A stretch of 64,000 nucleotides of DNA from Bactericera cockerelli (taxonomy: Eukaryota; Arthropoda; Insecta; Hemiptera; Triozidae). A model generated the notes under the pieces. The model made no database searches and was not told the origin of the DNA. It worked only from the letters and a program-made list of their open reading frames with translations. The DNA lies in the NCBI GenBank assembly GCA_024516035.1, contig CM044957.1:46395933-46459932 (forward strand), given 5' to 3'. The translations under genes and the position numbers were made by a program. Below are positions 21,051 to 32,965 of the stretch, piece after piece (within the stretch, counting starts at the first letter, position 1; each line of letters begins with the position of its first letter).

Positions 21051-21577
21051 TAATATTAAATTAATATTTTACGAGTAGGTATTTAATATCTTATTAATCA
21101 CAGTTACTCAATCTGGACTTAATAAATGTTTGCTTAACCAGGCACTTGAACCACCTAATCGATCTTATGAAGTCGTTTTTATAAAGTATTATTATGTTGT
21201 TTTTTTTTTTAACCATATCTGTTTATCCGTTATTGCAAAGCGACTGAAATTAACTAGGACAATTTTCTCATGTAGAAATCACCATGTGATTCTCATCAAT
21301 TTTAGGCATGGCCGTTCTGGTCGGTATGCTTTCCTGTAGTGGTAAATTATATTATGATGTATAAAATCCATTTATACCTAAACATTCATTAATTCATAAT
21401 CAACAACTTCTAAGCAGCTGAACCAAATCACTCCCAATTTGGCACAGTCTTCTTTTGGTATTTAAGTGGGTACACTAAAAGAGGATTTTTAAAAATCCAA
21501 ATAAAACGCCGGCAACGGGAAAACACCTCAACGGCGATAAAGTGCCGGGTTTTAGCTAGTTTATAAATATTTTTTTA

Positions 21578-21783
21578 AACGCTTGTGGTCTCTGTTGTAG
21601 CCTGCCCATCCCTTAGTATACCACCCTCCGATGGGCGAGAAGTGACACACTACTTCCCAATTAAGTGCTGGGTCAACACAAACGCACCTGAAGGTATCCC
21701 TTCCAAACAACTATAACCAAATTATATGAATACAAATTTTGTCGGCACGGGGGGTTCGAACCCGGGACCTTCCGCATGGCAAG
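21578..21783 (-). repeat. SINE-A copy, 5' head truncated
   Basis: cgatgggcgagaagtgacac, ttgtcggcacggggggttcg and aacccgggaccttccgcatg. Confidence 0.8.
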
Positions 21784-22139
21784 GACCTTTTATTTATTTA
21801 TTTATAATCACAATGTTGTAAAGAACCTTTTTTCTTGTTCTTTGGTAAAGATTTTATCATCTGAGACGGGCTGCCAGTAGGGAGACTCTTGTGGACCGCT
21901 GTTGTTTAGTTTTTCTGTTGTTGTCAGTGGCTCAGAGCACATTATTGTGCAAAGTTTGAGAATCGAATTGAACACAAACACTGATGATGCATTTTTTCAT
22001 GAGGAAATCCAGAAGGAAAAAAATTATTTATCTTCTTTCATTTCTAAAGACAAATCAGGGTCGACGGCACGTTGAATACACCAGTTCTAGTTCTGTCACT
22101 AAAGTTAAGGAACGTCCACCGAAGTTAGGACTTGGAGGG

Positions 22140-22245
22140 ATGCGGCCCCGCTCAGACTGTGTGAGGTTAATTTGATTAGCTGGTTTGTGAGTCTCCAGTG
22201 AATGGAGGGTAAAATGACCATGCAATTGAAAGCGATGGCGACGTA
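22140..22245 (+). repeat. SINE-E tail fragment
   Basis: gtgtgaggttaatttgatta and gagtctccagtgaatggagg match the 3' body of family E. Confidence 0.55.
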
Positions 22246-22289
22246 GAAAAACTATTCTCAGCTTTTTCTGTTGTAGATACACATGTTGA

Positions 22290-22506
22290 TATTAATAATA
22301 ACACTCTTTAGTGGAAGGTAATCACCAGGCGAGGATAATGCTCAAAGCATTATCTACCACCTAACCCTCAGAGTCTTATTATTAAATGGTCACAAACTCA
22401 AATTAATGAGGAAAAATTCATGCACTGGGTGGGATTCGAACCAACGGCTCCCTACGCTACTTGGATTACCAGACTGACGCGTTAACCACTTGACTACCAG
22501 TGCACG
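22290..22506 (-). repeat. SINE-D copy
   Basis: A near-complete reverse copy ending in cacttgactaccagtgcac. Confidence 0.85.
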
Positions 22507-22509
22507 GAT

Positions 22510-23057
22510 ATTATTATTATTAAACAAAGACGCAGGTTTTCTATTCCGTACGAAGGACCGGTAAACAGCTAGTTTACTTTAAATATCGCTTGTAAATCAG
22601 AAAGAAAATTGCAGAAACATTTTGAGTACTTCCACTGGATTATAAATGACTGAAATATTATATGTATACAATATATATTTTAAAAATATGTAAGTTTTTA
22701 TTTAAAAAAAAATATAATATGTATTTATTTATTTTGTAATAATATAGGTAGGTATGTATACAGAGTGATGGAGAAGGTCTCACAGAAGAATTCACAGATA
22801 CAGAAGGAGAGCTTAGACTTTTCGTTATGAATATTTCAATGATCAACTTCTAAAGTAAACATTTAAACCTTGCTTGAATTTTTTTTTATATGTCTTGAGC
22901 AGAAGCTGTTGCAAATATTAACTTTAGGTAAGGATATATTGTCTGGAGTCTTCTATCAATGACTAGAAGTGAAGGCAATATAGGAATGGTTCTTTTTGAA
23001 AGTTTTTTCTTCTCTAAACTTGATAGCAGTTAATTTTGAGATTATCTACGACTATCT
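22510..23057. other. No gene recognised
   Basis: AT-rich sequence. No splice-framed coding segment or known repeat family was identified. Confidence 0.45.
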
Positions 23058-23306
23058 TGCCGTGCGATAGGTCCCGGGTTCAATTCCCCGAGCCGACAAC
23101 ATTTGGTTACAATTGTTTGTAAGGGATACCTTCAGGTGCGCTCGTATTGACCCAGTGATGAATATTGTTTTTTGTCACTTCTCACCCATCAGAGGGCATG
23201 TATACTACGGGATGGGCAAGCTACAACAGAGACCACAAGCGTCTACAGTAGCTCCTTTTTCATGGCTACGATATAAAAAAGTCTGTGAAACACTGATCTT
23301 AAAAAA
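23058..23306 (+). repeat. SINE-A copy, 5' truncated
   Basis: ccgtgcgataggtcccgggt and cttctcacccatcagagggc, with a body typical of family A. Confidence 0.8.
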
Positions 23307-23639
23307 ATGCTTATGTAATAAATCTCTTATTATAAAACTCATATCTGTGCTTATCTATCTGAATGTGTGTCTACAGACATTTCGGGGTTGTCTCTTACCA
23401 ATACTACAAACCAGATAATAGGTAGCGAAATTTTCATGAGAATGAACCCCTCCCGCCGAAAAAAAACACAGTCTCTTTGCCTGAAAAGTATACCTCTAAA
23501 AAAATCGAGTGAACTCCATCAGAAGTCAAATAAATCATTTCTGAAGCAATCGGCAAACTACAACAAATATCATGCATACAGCACGTGCACACGCAACAGT
23601 ATTTGTATTTGTTGCTACGACATAGGGCCGAATTGTAAA

Positions 23640-23890
23640 AAATCAGCTTCCACACCAAAATTTTAAGTATCCAGCTCTAACCGTTCTCGAGATATCGTCT
23701 TCACACACATACACACACACAGATAGACAGAGAGACGGACGCACGGACCATCAATGGCCGAAAACAACTATTTTGGTATCCTGGGGTTATGATTCGTCCA
23801 GAAATGTGAAAAACTGGGTAGGTCAAATTTTCGACGAATACAATATTTTCCTTATTATAGGATAAGGAAAGTAAAAAGTTTAAGTTTAAA
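23640..23890 (+). repeat. RTE-like LINE 3' end
   Basis: It carries gttctcgagatatcgtcttc, a cacacacatacacacacaca/gatagacagagagacgga tract and a terminal ttattataggataaggaaag, a layout common in insect RTE-type 3' ends. The terminal motif is expanded as a minisatellite at 41212-41430. Confidence 0.6.
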
Positions 23891-24006
23891 ATAAGCAGAG
23901 CCTCCTTCAATGAATATACGTACATAATTTCAACTAATCACAGCGCCATATAGCCCGACTTGAGGGACAGAGTCCCTTTTATGTACTCAGAGAGAAGTGT
24001 ACTTAC

Positions 24007-24089
24007 CTTCTTCCTTCCACAACACAGCATACCGTTTTCCGATGGTGGTTTCAGCATAGGCTGAGCTGACTTTAAACTGGTAGTCTAGT
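24007..24089 (-). CDS. Orphan internal coding exon, gene unknown
   Basis: The exon is 83 nt with the acceptor tgttccag and the strong donor GAAG|gtaagt. Only one frame is open; it reads LDYQFKVSSAYAETTIGK then RYAVLWKEE, and the length is 1+81+1 nt. Codon use is coding-like compared with its surroundings. It lies on the syd-1 strand, but its phase (1 nt left over) cannot join the first syd-1 exon seen here (phase 0). It therefore needs an unseen exon between them, or belongs to another gene. The YxFxVSSAY pattern is loosely reminiscent of a fibronectin type III strand; I do not assign a function. Confidence 0.5.
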
Positions 24090-24199
24090 CTGGAACAGAT
24101 AAATGCAATTGTAACAATTAATTAAAGTACTTAGATACCTACATAAATGTTACAACGATATAAGATAATATCACCGAGTGACATCAAGCCCTAGTACAG

Positions 24200-24428
24200 A
24201 CTCCGTGGCGTAATGGTTGTGACTACTGCCCGTAGTCCAGAGTTCCGAGTTCGACTCCCGGTTGAGGCAGACTTTTCGAAGAAACTTCTGTTCCATCCAA
24301 ACACGTGAGGCTGGCAATTCCGGCCCTACCCAGGCTGGGTGAGGTTAATGTGGGTAGCTGGTACGATTCCCAGCGAATGGAGGGTAAAACCCCCGTCCTG
24401 TCTACCTCAAGTCAGGACGTTAAAACCA
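24200..24428 (+). repeat. SINE-E (tRNA-headed), reference copy
   Basis: Head ccgtggcgtaatggttgtga, B-box region gagttcgactcccggttgag, body aggctgggtgaggttaatgt and ggtacgattcccagcgaatg, then aggacgttaaaaccaa. Confidence 0.82.
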
Positions 24429-24639
24429 AAAAGAATCAATGGACATGAAAGGAGCCTAGACATTGGATTTGGGCGTCCATATAATCCTCTCACCACCGTG
24501 ATTTAGGTAGCAATACCTATATCACGGACACGGAATTATTATTATCAAGCCCTAGTAGGCGGCCACAACGAGGACCCTGGGACTATACCCTGTACCCTGG
24601 ACCCTATATAGACCCTAGTACCCACATCAAGATATATAT

Positions 24640-24836
24640 TTTTACCCTCCATTCACTGGGAAACTTACCAGCTACCCACATAATCCTCACCCAGTCTGGG
24701 TTGGGCCAGAATTGTAAGCGTCACGTGTACGGAGAAATCAGAATTTTTTGTTAGAAAATTCTGCCCAAACCGAGATCGAACATAGGATCTCTTGGCCATG
24801 GGCAGTAGTCACAACCGTTACACCACGGAGGCTGGC
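24640..24836 (-). repeat. SINE-E copy
   Basis: An inverted partner of the copy 200 bp upstream, ending caaccgttacaccacggagg. Confidence 0.82.
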
Positions 24837-24907
24837 GAACCTTAATTAGGGCGAAATTGATTGATTTGTTATACCTCTGTGGTCTTGTATTGCGTATTGT
24901 TTTAAAT

Positions 24908-25054
24908 GAAGACCGACCTCAGTAGCTTGATCGATAAGGCGGCGGACTTATAACGTGGAGGTCAATGGTTCAAGTCCCGGTTTCAGCGTAGATTCATTAA
25001 AGCGAGTTTGAGTTTGTGTTAATCACGTTAGTGATTAACACAAATATGATAACT
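24908..25054 (+). repeat. SINE-B copy
   Basis: Full length: cctcagtagcttgatcgata to gattaacacaaatatgataa. Confidence 0.85.
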
Positions 25055-25189
25055 TTTTTTTGTTTTAAATGAAGAAACTAATGCTGAAGTTCAATTTTAT
25101 TATCTCGGTTTTCTCAATTAATTTTGCCCTTAGTATAAAAGACACTTATTTGTACTCTCTGAATAGGACTAAAGAGTTGTTTTGGTGTC

Positions 25190-25325
25190 AGCATCATTAT
25201 CTGATCAAAGTCTCAAAAGAACGAGGATAAATTCATCCATTGGATGGGAATCGAACCAAAAGATCCCTACACGACCTGTGGTTTACCAGATAGAATAGCT
25301 CAGAGCGCGTCTTTTGACTATTATA
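25190..25325 (-). repeat. SINE-D copy, degraded
   Basis: gatgggaatcgaaccaaaag and ctgtggtttaccagatag resemble the family D head in reverse. Confidence 0.45.
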
Positions 25326-25959
25326 TTTTGAGCCTCGGATAAACGAGGCCTGAGTTATATCAAATTCTGCCTTATCGGAATTCGTACTGCTTTTTACATC
25401 TACTCTTTACCACTTGACCTTACAATAATTTTGTACTTGTTCTTTTTCTGTGCCTTTTCCCAAATCTACTTGGAGTCGACTTCGACCATACAACAATTGT
25501 ACAAGCAAGTTAGACATAATATTCTACCCGAAAATTATAACAGAGCTGGAAACAACGAACCGTCCATCATTGACGAGATTTATATACCCTTTTTTTTGTC
25601 AGTGTTGAATCTCACTTTACAGAAAAATGAGAATTTTAAAATAATATGTAACTTTTTCCGACCCTTAAATTAATTAAACAACATACATCGGACGCATCAC
25701 TTCTTCGTACTACCTACTCGTGAATAGATGGATACGTATTTTGAGAATTTCTACAAAAAACACCTGTATCTCAGGAACAGTTGACTGATTAACTATAAAT
25801 TTACTTTAAATAGCTAGTACCTAGATTAAACATAATTATTTTAGTGTAATTCTTATATAATTTCACATTCCTGTGGTGGTAAGTTTATGAAAACTTGTTA
25901 TAGCACAAATTTCAGATATGTGTTCTAAATACCTATATCAGAGCTCAATAAAATACATA

Positions 25960-28787
25960 TCGCACCCTCAGAATTAGATGGTGATATGTCAAAAATCATG
26001 AAATTTTTTTTATTACTCTATCGAAATAAGCGAAACGAGACCTTTCGTTTGGTGTAAGAATTATAATTCTAGCTCTTACCGTTCCCGAGATAGCGCTAGT
26101 GTTGTTTATTGATTATGTCGAAAAAGTGGAGGGACGTTGGAAACAAGATGGTATTACGATCACTTGTTACCAAGAGCTCCTTGGATCGAGACGTACAGTT
26201 CTTGGAATATAGTGATATTTGCGTAAGTTTTGATTTATCACTCTCTTTATTAAATTTTATTTTCAGTAATTGACATAAAAACTGAATTGTGCATGATTTT
26301 TTTGAAATATCACTCTCTTTGTCGAACATTTTTTTTGTGTTTTGTCAAGGTAGAAATTACTAATACAAAAGATTATGTTATATTACTTTCTTTTATAAAT
26401 TATTATTTTTTTTTTGGACTTAAAAATAATCTGGCCCGGTATTTTCGATATACTTACACTTGAGAGCAATAAATTCGGGACAGGACACTTCACCGTTTCA
26501 GTTGGTCCTGGTCAATTTGTGTGGCATGAAGTTGCTAAAGTATACATATATTTGAAAAGCTTGTACTTATACCTTTCAGAAAATACACAATGTGTCCGGG
26601 TTATGTACTATGCAACAATGATAATGGCCACTTTCCAGAAATACCTCATTTTGTTGATGAAAACACGTGCACCGAGGGTATTTTAAATTTGATTTTTTGT
26701 TGTGATAACGCTTTTTTGGCCAGTAAATTATTGAATTTCCTTAAATGCAACACTATGAGGAAGGAAATTCAGTTGAATTTTTCTTTTCATCATGGAGACA
26801 TCGCACTCCATAGCTGTGAAAGTGGTTTTACTTGTGAGTCAAAGTGTTAAGCAAAGAAATGTTGCTAAGGAGCTAAATTTGTCGAAGTCTAAGGTGAACA
26901 GAATTTACCAAAGGTATCGGCAGACAGGTAGCTATGATCAGAGACCAGGATCTGCCAGACCAAAGAAGACAACTGCCCAGGAGGACCGATTTGCTGTCAT
27001 GACAAGCTTAAGAAATCGAGACATGTCTGGTGTTGAGGTCCAACAGCAGCTTGTTATGGCCACTGGTGTTGATGTTAGCCCTTGGACAGTAAGGATACGC
27101 TTGAAAGAGAAAGGTCTCATACCAAGAAGAAAAGCTACGGGACCCAAACTCAACAGACAACACCGACAACGTCATTTACAATTTGCCCTTGAACACGCTG
27201 ATTGAGGAAATGGGGAATGGGGGCACGTTCTGTCCACGGATGAGAGCCGACCCTGCTTGTTCTTCAATGACAGACGTAAAAGGGTGTAGACCAGGTGAAC
27301 GGTATAATCAATGTTATATTCAAGAAACTGTGAGTTTTGGTTTAGGATCTTGTATCTTCTGGGGTGGAATCTCTATGGAAACTAAAACAGAGCTCGTTAT
27401 CATCAATTGTGGAGGACAAGGAGGTAACCTAACTGCAGAGAGGTATGTCACTGACATCATTGAAGATCATGTTGTCCCTTATGCAGGTTTTGTGGGTGAT
27501 GGGTTCGTGTTAATGCAAGACAATGCCCGACCTCGTACAGCACGTATTGTAAGTGACTTTCTCCAAGAAGCCGGTATTCGAACCCTCAACTGGCCAGCCA
27601 ACAGTCCTGATCTTAATCTTATTGAACACCTCTGGGACGAGCTTAAAAGACGTGTCCATGCTCGAAACCCGCCCCCAATGAACCACAGGGACCTGAAACA
27701 GGCGCTTTATGAGGAGTGGGAGACTATCCCTCAAGAAACGGCTGCCAACCTAATCAAGTCCATGAGAAATCGATTGCAGGCTGTCATACAAGCTCGAGGG
27801 GGTAATACCAGATACTAAGAGGTGAGTAACAGCCAAATTTCCATGAAGACTTCGAAGAAATAACACAAAAAACACCGATAATCATTTGCAGTGTTTTCAT
27901 GCTCTTTAGACCTCTTTTTGTTAATTGACTTATTATATTAAAAACATGCTCACAATGAAAAAAAATATACACCGTCTTAAAACCAACAAAATTTCCTTTC
28001 TTGGGATACTTCACACTTGAAAATCCTATGTAAAATAAAAATTATAAAAATCAAAAACTTTGAGAAAGTTACTGTCCCGAATTTATTGCTCTCAAGCAAT
28101 TTTTTGAAATTCATAATTATTTGTTTTTAGTTATTTCTCTTTAGAAACTTTGAGATTAAGTCTCAAGAAACAATAAAGTTTATACTCACATTGTCTTGTT
28201 TTCTACCTTTTACTGCTTAGCAATAAAGCAATTGGGTATTTACATTTCACTTTTTTAAACTGAATGAGTTTTCTTTTTTTTCTGACTTAATACCAAAAGC
28301 ATAGATTTTAATGTACCTCCAGTTTCAAATTGTCTTTTATTCTTCGATTCATATGGTAATATAGTGCTATAAAACTAAATTATCAAGGTACTATCATTTC
28401 AAAATTGTAAATAGATGGTGCTATCTCGAATTTTTTTTCGAAAAGTGGGTATTAACCCACTTTTGTTCACTTCTCATCGAAGAAAAGGTAATATAATACG
28501 ATATCACCTTATTAAAAATTGATTTTTTCTCGAAAAAAGGCAAAATCATAGAATGAAGTTTTAAGTCAAAATGCCTTTTTTTCGAACGGTTACAAAGGTA
28601 AGTTCTTTTGAAGAAAAATACATTTTTTTTTACATAGAACTATAGAAAAGAACATGCTCAACTTAAGAACATATAAATCAAAACAGTAGCTTTTATTGTA
28701 TTAATACAGCGATAAGTCAAACTTTCTTTTGCGATTTCCCAAAAGTTGGTGTTTTTGACATATCACCATCTAATTCTGAGGGTGCGA
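25960..28787 (+). mobile_element. Tc1/mariner element with inner and outer inverted repeats, decayed
   Basis: The outer 36-bp inverted repeats (25960-25995, 28752-28787) start TCGCACCCTCAGAATTAGAT and are flanked by TA. Inner 25-bp inverted repeats (26459-26483, 28072-28096; cttgagagcaataaattcgg) bracket the transposase and define a 1638-bp inner unit, the usual size of a Tc1 element. Either a Tc1-like element sits inside another TIR element, or one element has double terminal repeats. No TA is seen at the inner edges. Confidence 0.8.
26792..27818 (+). pseudogene. Tc1-family DD34E transposase, inactivated
   Basis: The N-terminal part has helix-turn-helix DNA-binding motifs (NVAKELNLSKSKVNRIYQRY, then a GSARPKKTT linker and a second HTH). 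The catalytic domain shows STDES, MQDNARPRTA and SPDLNLIEHLWDELKRR, with 34 residues between the second D and the E, as in Tc1. The frame is broken by a stop at 27203-27205 (in place of Trp) and a second stop plus frame change near 27283-27290. Cut-and-paste transposition activity is therefore not expected from this copy. Confidence 0.9.
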
Positions 28788-28790
28788 TAT

Positions 28791-29165
28791 ATAGGCATGC
28801 ATATTCTACATGTACAAAATATTATTGAAATCAGGTGTACGTTCATGATATTTTATTATTATTTATTTATTTTCATTTTATTTCTTGAGGGAAAAATTTG
28901 CTGTTTCAAAAAGAGGCGTAATTTTTAGAGCCCGTACAAGTGTTTTATACCCTCTAAAACCCCTACCTATATTTTTCAGTTTTTTGTTTTAAAGCCCCCG
29001 TACCGATATACATGATTTCGGGGTCCCGTAGTATTCCACATTTCACATGTACAATTTTTTATTGAAATCGGGTTTACCGTTCATGATGTAAGAGCATTGA
29101 AGAACGAAGCCACCCGCACTAATCTCTTAGATCTGGTAATTTAAATTTGATTTATTTCAATGAGA
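28791..29165. other. Dispersed repeat remnants, no gene
   Basis: 28970-29110 resembles parts of 44960-45160 (accgttcatgatgtaagagc). Nothing coding was seen. Confidence 0.4.
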
Positions 29166-29167
29166 AC

Positions 29168-29255
29168 AAGGAGTATTCCCTTGGCCTAGCGGTAGCATGC
29201 TCGGCTATCACTCCAGGTGACCAGAGTTCGAGTATCGGCGAGGTCGGAATTTTTT
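29168..29255 (+). repeat. tRNA-headed SINE fragment, family G
   Basis: ttggcctagcggtagcatgc and ccagagttcgagtatcggcg form the A- and B-box regions. The inverted relative is at 55488-55558. Confidence 0.6.
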
Positions 29256-29416
29256 CGGCTCTGTATTGGTATTTTTTTTAACGACTTGCAAATTAAAAAT
29301 TATCGAAAGCCTTTTTCCAGAACATTCTTCATTTTTACCAGTGGTGGAATTTGACTGCTTCTCGGGTCATAAAAGAATTTGTTATGTTCACACTAGTTTA
29401 TGAATTCACAAAAGAA

Positions 29417-29690
29417 AGATGAGTGTTTCAAAGGGCAAAGACTCCGACCGTTATGAACCCTTAAAAGTACATAAAAAACTTTCTTATTTGTGAGCCATGA
29501 CATATCAGCTACTGTATTTCTCACCTCTGATGAACGAGAAGTGACAATACTTCCCATTTAGATGCTGGATCCCCTACAAACAACTGTAACCAAAATTGGA
29601 ATACATATTTTTGTCAAATCTGGGGTTCGAACACGGGGCCTACGGCATGGTAAGTGATATCTTACCACTGAGCTATTCGTTGTGTTCATT
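29417..29690 (-). repeat. SINE-A copy, strongly degraded
   Basis: gatgaacgagaagtgacaat, cttcccatttagatgctgga and taccactgagctattcg remain. Confidence 0.65.
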
Positions 29691-30690
29691 ATATTTACAT
29701 AATTATGTACGTATCAAGCATTGGATGACACTCTACACATGTGCATGTTTAAAATAATTTAAATATAGTATGAAATTCCTAACAGCAGGATAATTATATT
29801 TTTTTATCACCAACTAATTATTTCATGCAGTTATGTTCTTAGAAAAATTCCTTACCATGATCTACATACTCTATTATGTCTGGAAAAGATCACTGTAGAA
29901 ATGTTCATATTAAACCTATAACTTGTCCACTTGTCATGCACATGAATTCGTAGACATTTCTAATAATTATAGTAATTTTAAAATTATTTTCTACACTGTG
30001 TGTTTAAGGCAAAATTATCGAACTATTTAAGCAATTAACTATTGTTATACACATTTTACACACACGATTGAGAGTTAGGTACATTGACAATTACAATTAT
30101 AATTAAATTAAACTGATAATTTCTCGTATTGATAGTTCCGATAAAAACTTTTAAACTTAAATGACAAATATACTCTGGTACATTTCTTTCACTATCTTAG
30201 CTCTGTAAGGGTTGGAAAAATTATTCCTCTTTTTCTTGATACTCGGATAAAAAACTAGGGAGCGATAGTGTGCAAGGGAAGAAGACTTTTCTTTTATTTG
30301 AACAGGGAAGGGATGAGAGCTCGTTGGGTAGAGTGGGTGAGAGAGTTTTTTTTCCGCGGGGGGTGAGGGGCGCAACGGGAAAGTTATCGAGGGTTGAACT
30401 TTAACGTTCAGACAACCAAATACTTTATAATGTATACGTACGGGCTGTCTTAACCTATCTGGAACGTTGACATTTTGAATATTATGATAGCGAGGAGAAG
30501 AATGATTTTGAGTGTCACTTTGCTGTTTCGTCCGCATTAAGGAGTCCATTAGTACGTCAAATTTGTTTCAGCCCTTGGAAATTAATAAAAAAAACGGCGA
30601 TGCTTTCCGATAACTCCAACAATTTAGAACTGGAAACTTTGCTCGTGTTTTTTTTTTTTTTTTTTTTTTTTTCATGGTGTCCCAATGTCT
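29690..30690. other. No gene recognised; one moderately GC-rich block
   Basis: AT-rich up to about 30180, then a less AT-rich block (30240-30420) under a 130-residue minus-strand frame without recognisable motifs. It could be the 5' region of a neighbouring gene, but nothing proves it. Confidence 0.35.
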
Positions 30691-30850
30691 GTCTGGCTGG
30701 GGGACTATAAACAGAGAGTAGACCAGCATTGGCTTGGTTCTGGGGGCCCTTGACAATTATTAGCCTCCTTGTAATGACAGTGGTAGAAGTTCTGAGTCAT
30801 TCCTCCACTGTCTGACTACCATCGTTCACGATGACGCTACCCTATGATGA
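30690..30850 (-). repeat. SINE-free copy of the composite repeat
   Basis: It matches 8900-9065 and 11660-11845 (tctggctgggggactataaa through ccatcgttcacgatgacg) but lacks the SINE-A. It serves as the empty reference. A reverse fragment is at 50785-50880. Confidence 0.75.
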
Positions 30851-31077
30851 TAGTGTCCCAAACTCCCAAATGAGAGTCCTGTGACTTTGTGACGGATTCT
30901 GTCTAGTTTGCTCAATGATGGTTCGAGTCCCATACATTATTCAAAATAATTGTCAACCATTTAGCTAAAAATGTGATTTTTGACGGTTTATGGTGGATTT
31001 TTGATTTTTTGTCTGAATGGTTAAAGATGTACAAAAATGCATGAGCGTCTCTCTCGGCTTTTGATATTAAACATTAA

Positions 31078-31210
31078 GGGCGGAATTAATAGACGTTTTC
31101 GTAATACCTCTGTAGCGCTAAGTCTCGGATTGCGTACTGTGTAAGATAGGGAGAGAATACCAACGCTTAGCAATGACTTGTGATATAGAATTTGTCTATT
31201 AATTTCGCCC
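31078..31210. mobile_element. PIF/Harbinger-like MITE, 133 bp
   Basis: The termini GGGCGGAATTAATAGAC and GTCTATTAATTTCGCCC are inverted repeats, flanked by TAA on both sides. A related copy is at 52739-52866. Confidence 0.75.
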
Positions 31211-31504
31211 TAAGTCTCAAATCGAAGATAAATACATTTTAAGGTAATTGGTGGAGACACCAACCAACCTCAATCATGAAGAAGATGTTGCCCATGTAGG
31301 TTTGGGAAAAGGCAAAGAGGAAGAAGAAGACAAAGGTTTAGCAATCAGTTGGCAGATATTATTGTACCCGTGTACCGGTATAAATCCATATTCAATCAAA
31401 TAATTCTGTAAAGTCATTGGTGGATGAAATATTTCGCACAAGGAGCGAAAAAGGTTGGAAAAAATGACCAAATTGTCTGCTTGCTATTTAACATTGACCA
31501 AATG

Positions 31505-31722
31505 TCTGTCCCGGTAGCTCAGTGGTAAAGGCGGCACTGTGTGAATCCAGAGTTTCCAGTGGTCGCGGGTTCGAAACCCAGCCGAAACATGACAAGTTAC
31601 CCTCCCATTTGGTATACGTCAGTTACCACATAATAATACGTCTTGGGCTTACTGCTGGAATAATGGGACTTCAATAGTCCTACTCGGGCAGTAGGTATAT
31701 ATGAGGTGATATTTATTATTAT
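31505..31722 (+). repeat. SINE-C, reference copy
   Basis: Head ccggtagctcagtggtaaag, B-box region cgcgggttcgaaacccagcc, body cataataatacgtcttgggc, gctggaataatgggacttca and the end gggcagtag...gtgatatttattatta. Confidence 0.85.
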
Positions 31723-31817
31723 TATTAATTTAAAAAAAAATTGTAAATCAATATTGAAATTGTTACACTTGTGTGTTCCACAGTTCATTGAAATACTATC
31801 GTTTACTATGGCTCAGT

Positions 31818-31905
31818 AGTCACCCCGGCCCAGTGGAGTAGCGTACTGATGGCCTGCACGCACGGTGACCTGGGTTCGATCCCAAGCAGCGTTTAAAGAA
31901 TACAG
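31818..31905 (+). repeat. SINE-F (tRNA-headed)
   Basis: cggcccagtggagtagcgta and ggtgacctgggttcgatccc. The second copy is at 53002-53200. Confidence 0.7.
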
Positions 31906-31959
31906 ATCAGAAAAAATTCTATTTTCTTTTATTTCTATTTTTTTTAAATTTATTTGACA

Positions 31960-32047
31960 AATGATCTTGGCATATAATTATGAAATATGCCAAGACCATT
32001 TTCTTGGCATATTTTATAATTATATGCCAAGACCATTTGTCAAATAA
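31960..32047. repeat. Near-perfect hairpin, about 40-bp arms
   Basis: ttatttgacaaatgatcttg on the left returns inverted as the plus-strand block ending catttgtcaaataa, with ttggcatat blocks in both arms. It is probably a short foldback element. Confidence 0.75.
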
Positions 32048-32267
32048 CATTAATTCTGCTGTAGGTACATTCATCAAGTACAGACATTCTGCCCTGTACT
32101 TTAATGTCCGAGGTTTACTCGTACCTCGTGAGAAAAAAGAGAGCTCTTTGTTTGGATAGTAGCGACCAGTGGCGGCTTTACCTATACGAGAAGGAATAAT
32201 TATAATTATGTATTGGAAAATTATGAAATTTGGAAGTTTGAGCTACCCAACAAAGTTGTGACATAAT

Positions 32268-32417
32268 AAAAAAAGTTATCATATTTGTGTTAATCACTTT
32301 CGTGATGTCACAACTACTCAAACTCCCTTAACTAAATCCACGCTGATACCGGAACTCGAACCACTGACCTCCAGGTTACAAGTCCGCCACCTTATCTATC
32401 AAGCTACTGAGGTCGGT
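32268..32417 (-). repeat. SINE-B copy
   Basis: gttatcatatttgtgttaat to gatcaa[g]ctactgaggtc-type head in reverse. Confidence 0.83.
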
Positions 32418-32483
32418 TGATTCGTGACATAATGACACAATGAAACCACATGGAAATACAGGTCTACAATATATTTTTTAAGC

Positions 32484-32773
32484 CCACGATTAGCTCAGTG
32501 GTTAGACATAGACACTCGCTTGCCATGCGAAACGCTTCGTGTTCGAACCCTCAAGTCGACAAAAAAATTGTATTCTAAATTTGATTACAGTTGTTTGTAA
32601 GGGATACCTTTCGGTGCGCTTGTGTTGACCCAGCACCTAAATGAGAAATATTGTGTCACTTCAGAGGGGAGGCATACTACGGAATGGGCAGGCTACAACA
32701 CATACCACAAGCATCTACAGTAGCTCCTGTTTCATGGCTACGAAATAAAAAGGCTGTGAAAAACTCATTTTTT
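32484..32773 (+). repeat. SINE-A copy
   Basis: gattagctcagtggttagac, with ttgttgacccagcacct-like and ctacgaaataaaaaggctgt body blocks. Confidence 0.83.
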
Positions 32774-32849
32774 TCTACTCTGTGGATGGTGTGTTGATGG
32801 ATTATGCTGATTCGTTGCTTTATTCTTTTTTTCTTTAATTTGGGTTTAA

Positions 32850-32965
32850 CGTCGCTTTCAACTTCATGGTCAAATCACAACGGGGGTTTCACCCTCCATT
32901 CACTGGAAATTCGCAAACCAGATACTCAAATTATCCTCACCCAGCCTGAGTGGGGCCCAGTCTGA
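32850..32965 (-). repeat. SINE-E tail fragment
   Basis: ccctccattcactggaaatt and ttatcctcacccagcctgag. Confidence 0.6.

Noticed and set aside
30157..30549. A 130-residue minus-strand frame
   Set aside because: No recognisable domain, low-complexity Pro/Lys content, and no splice support; the less AT-rich DNA may explain its length.
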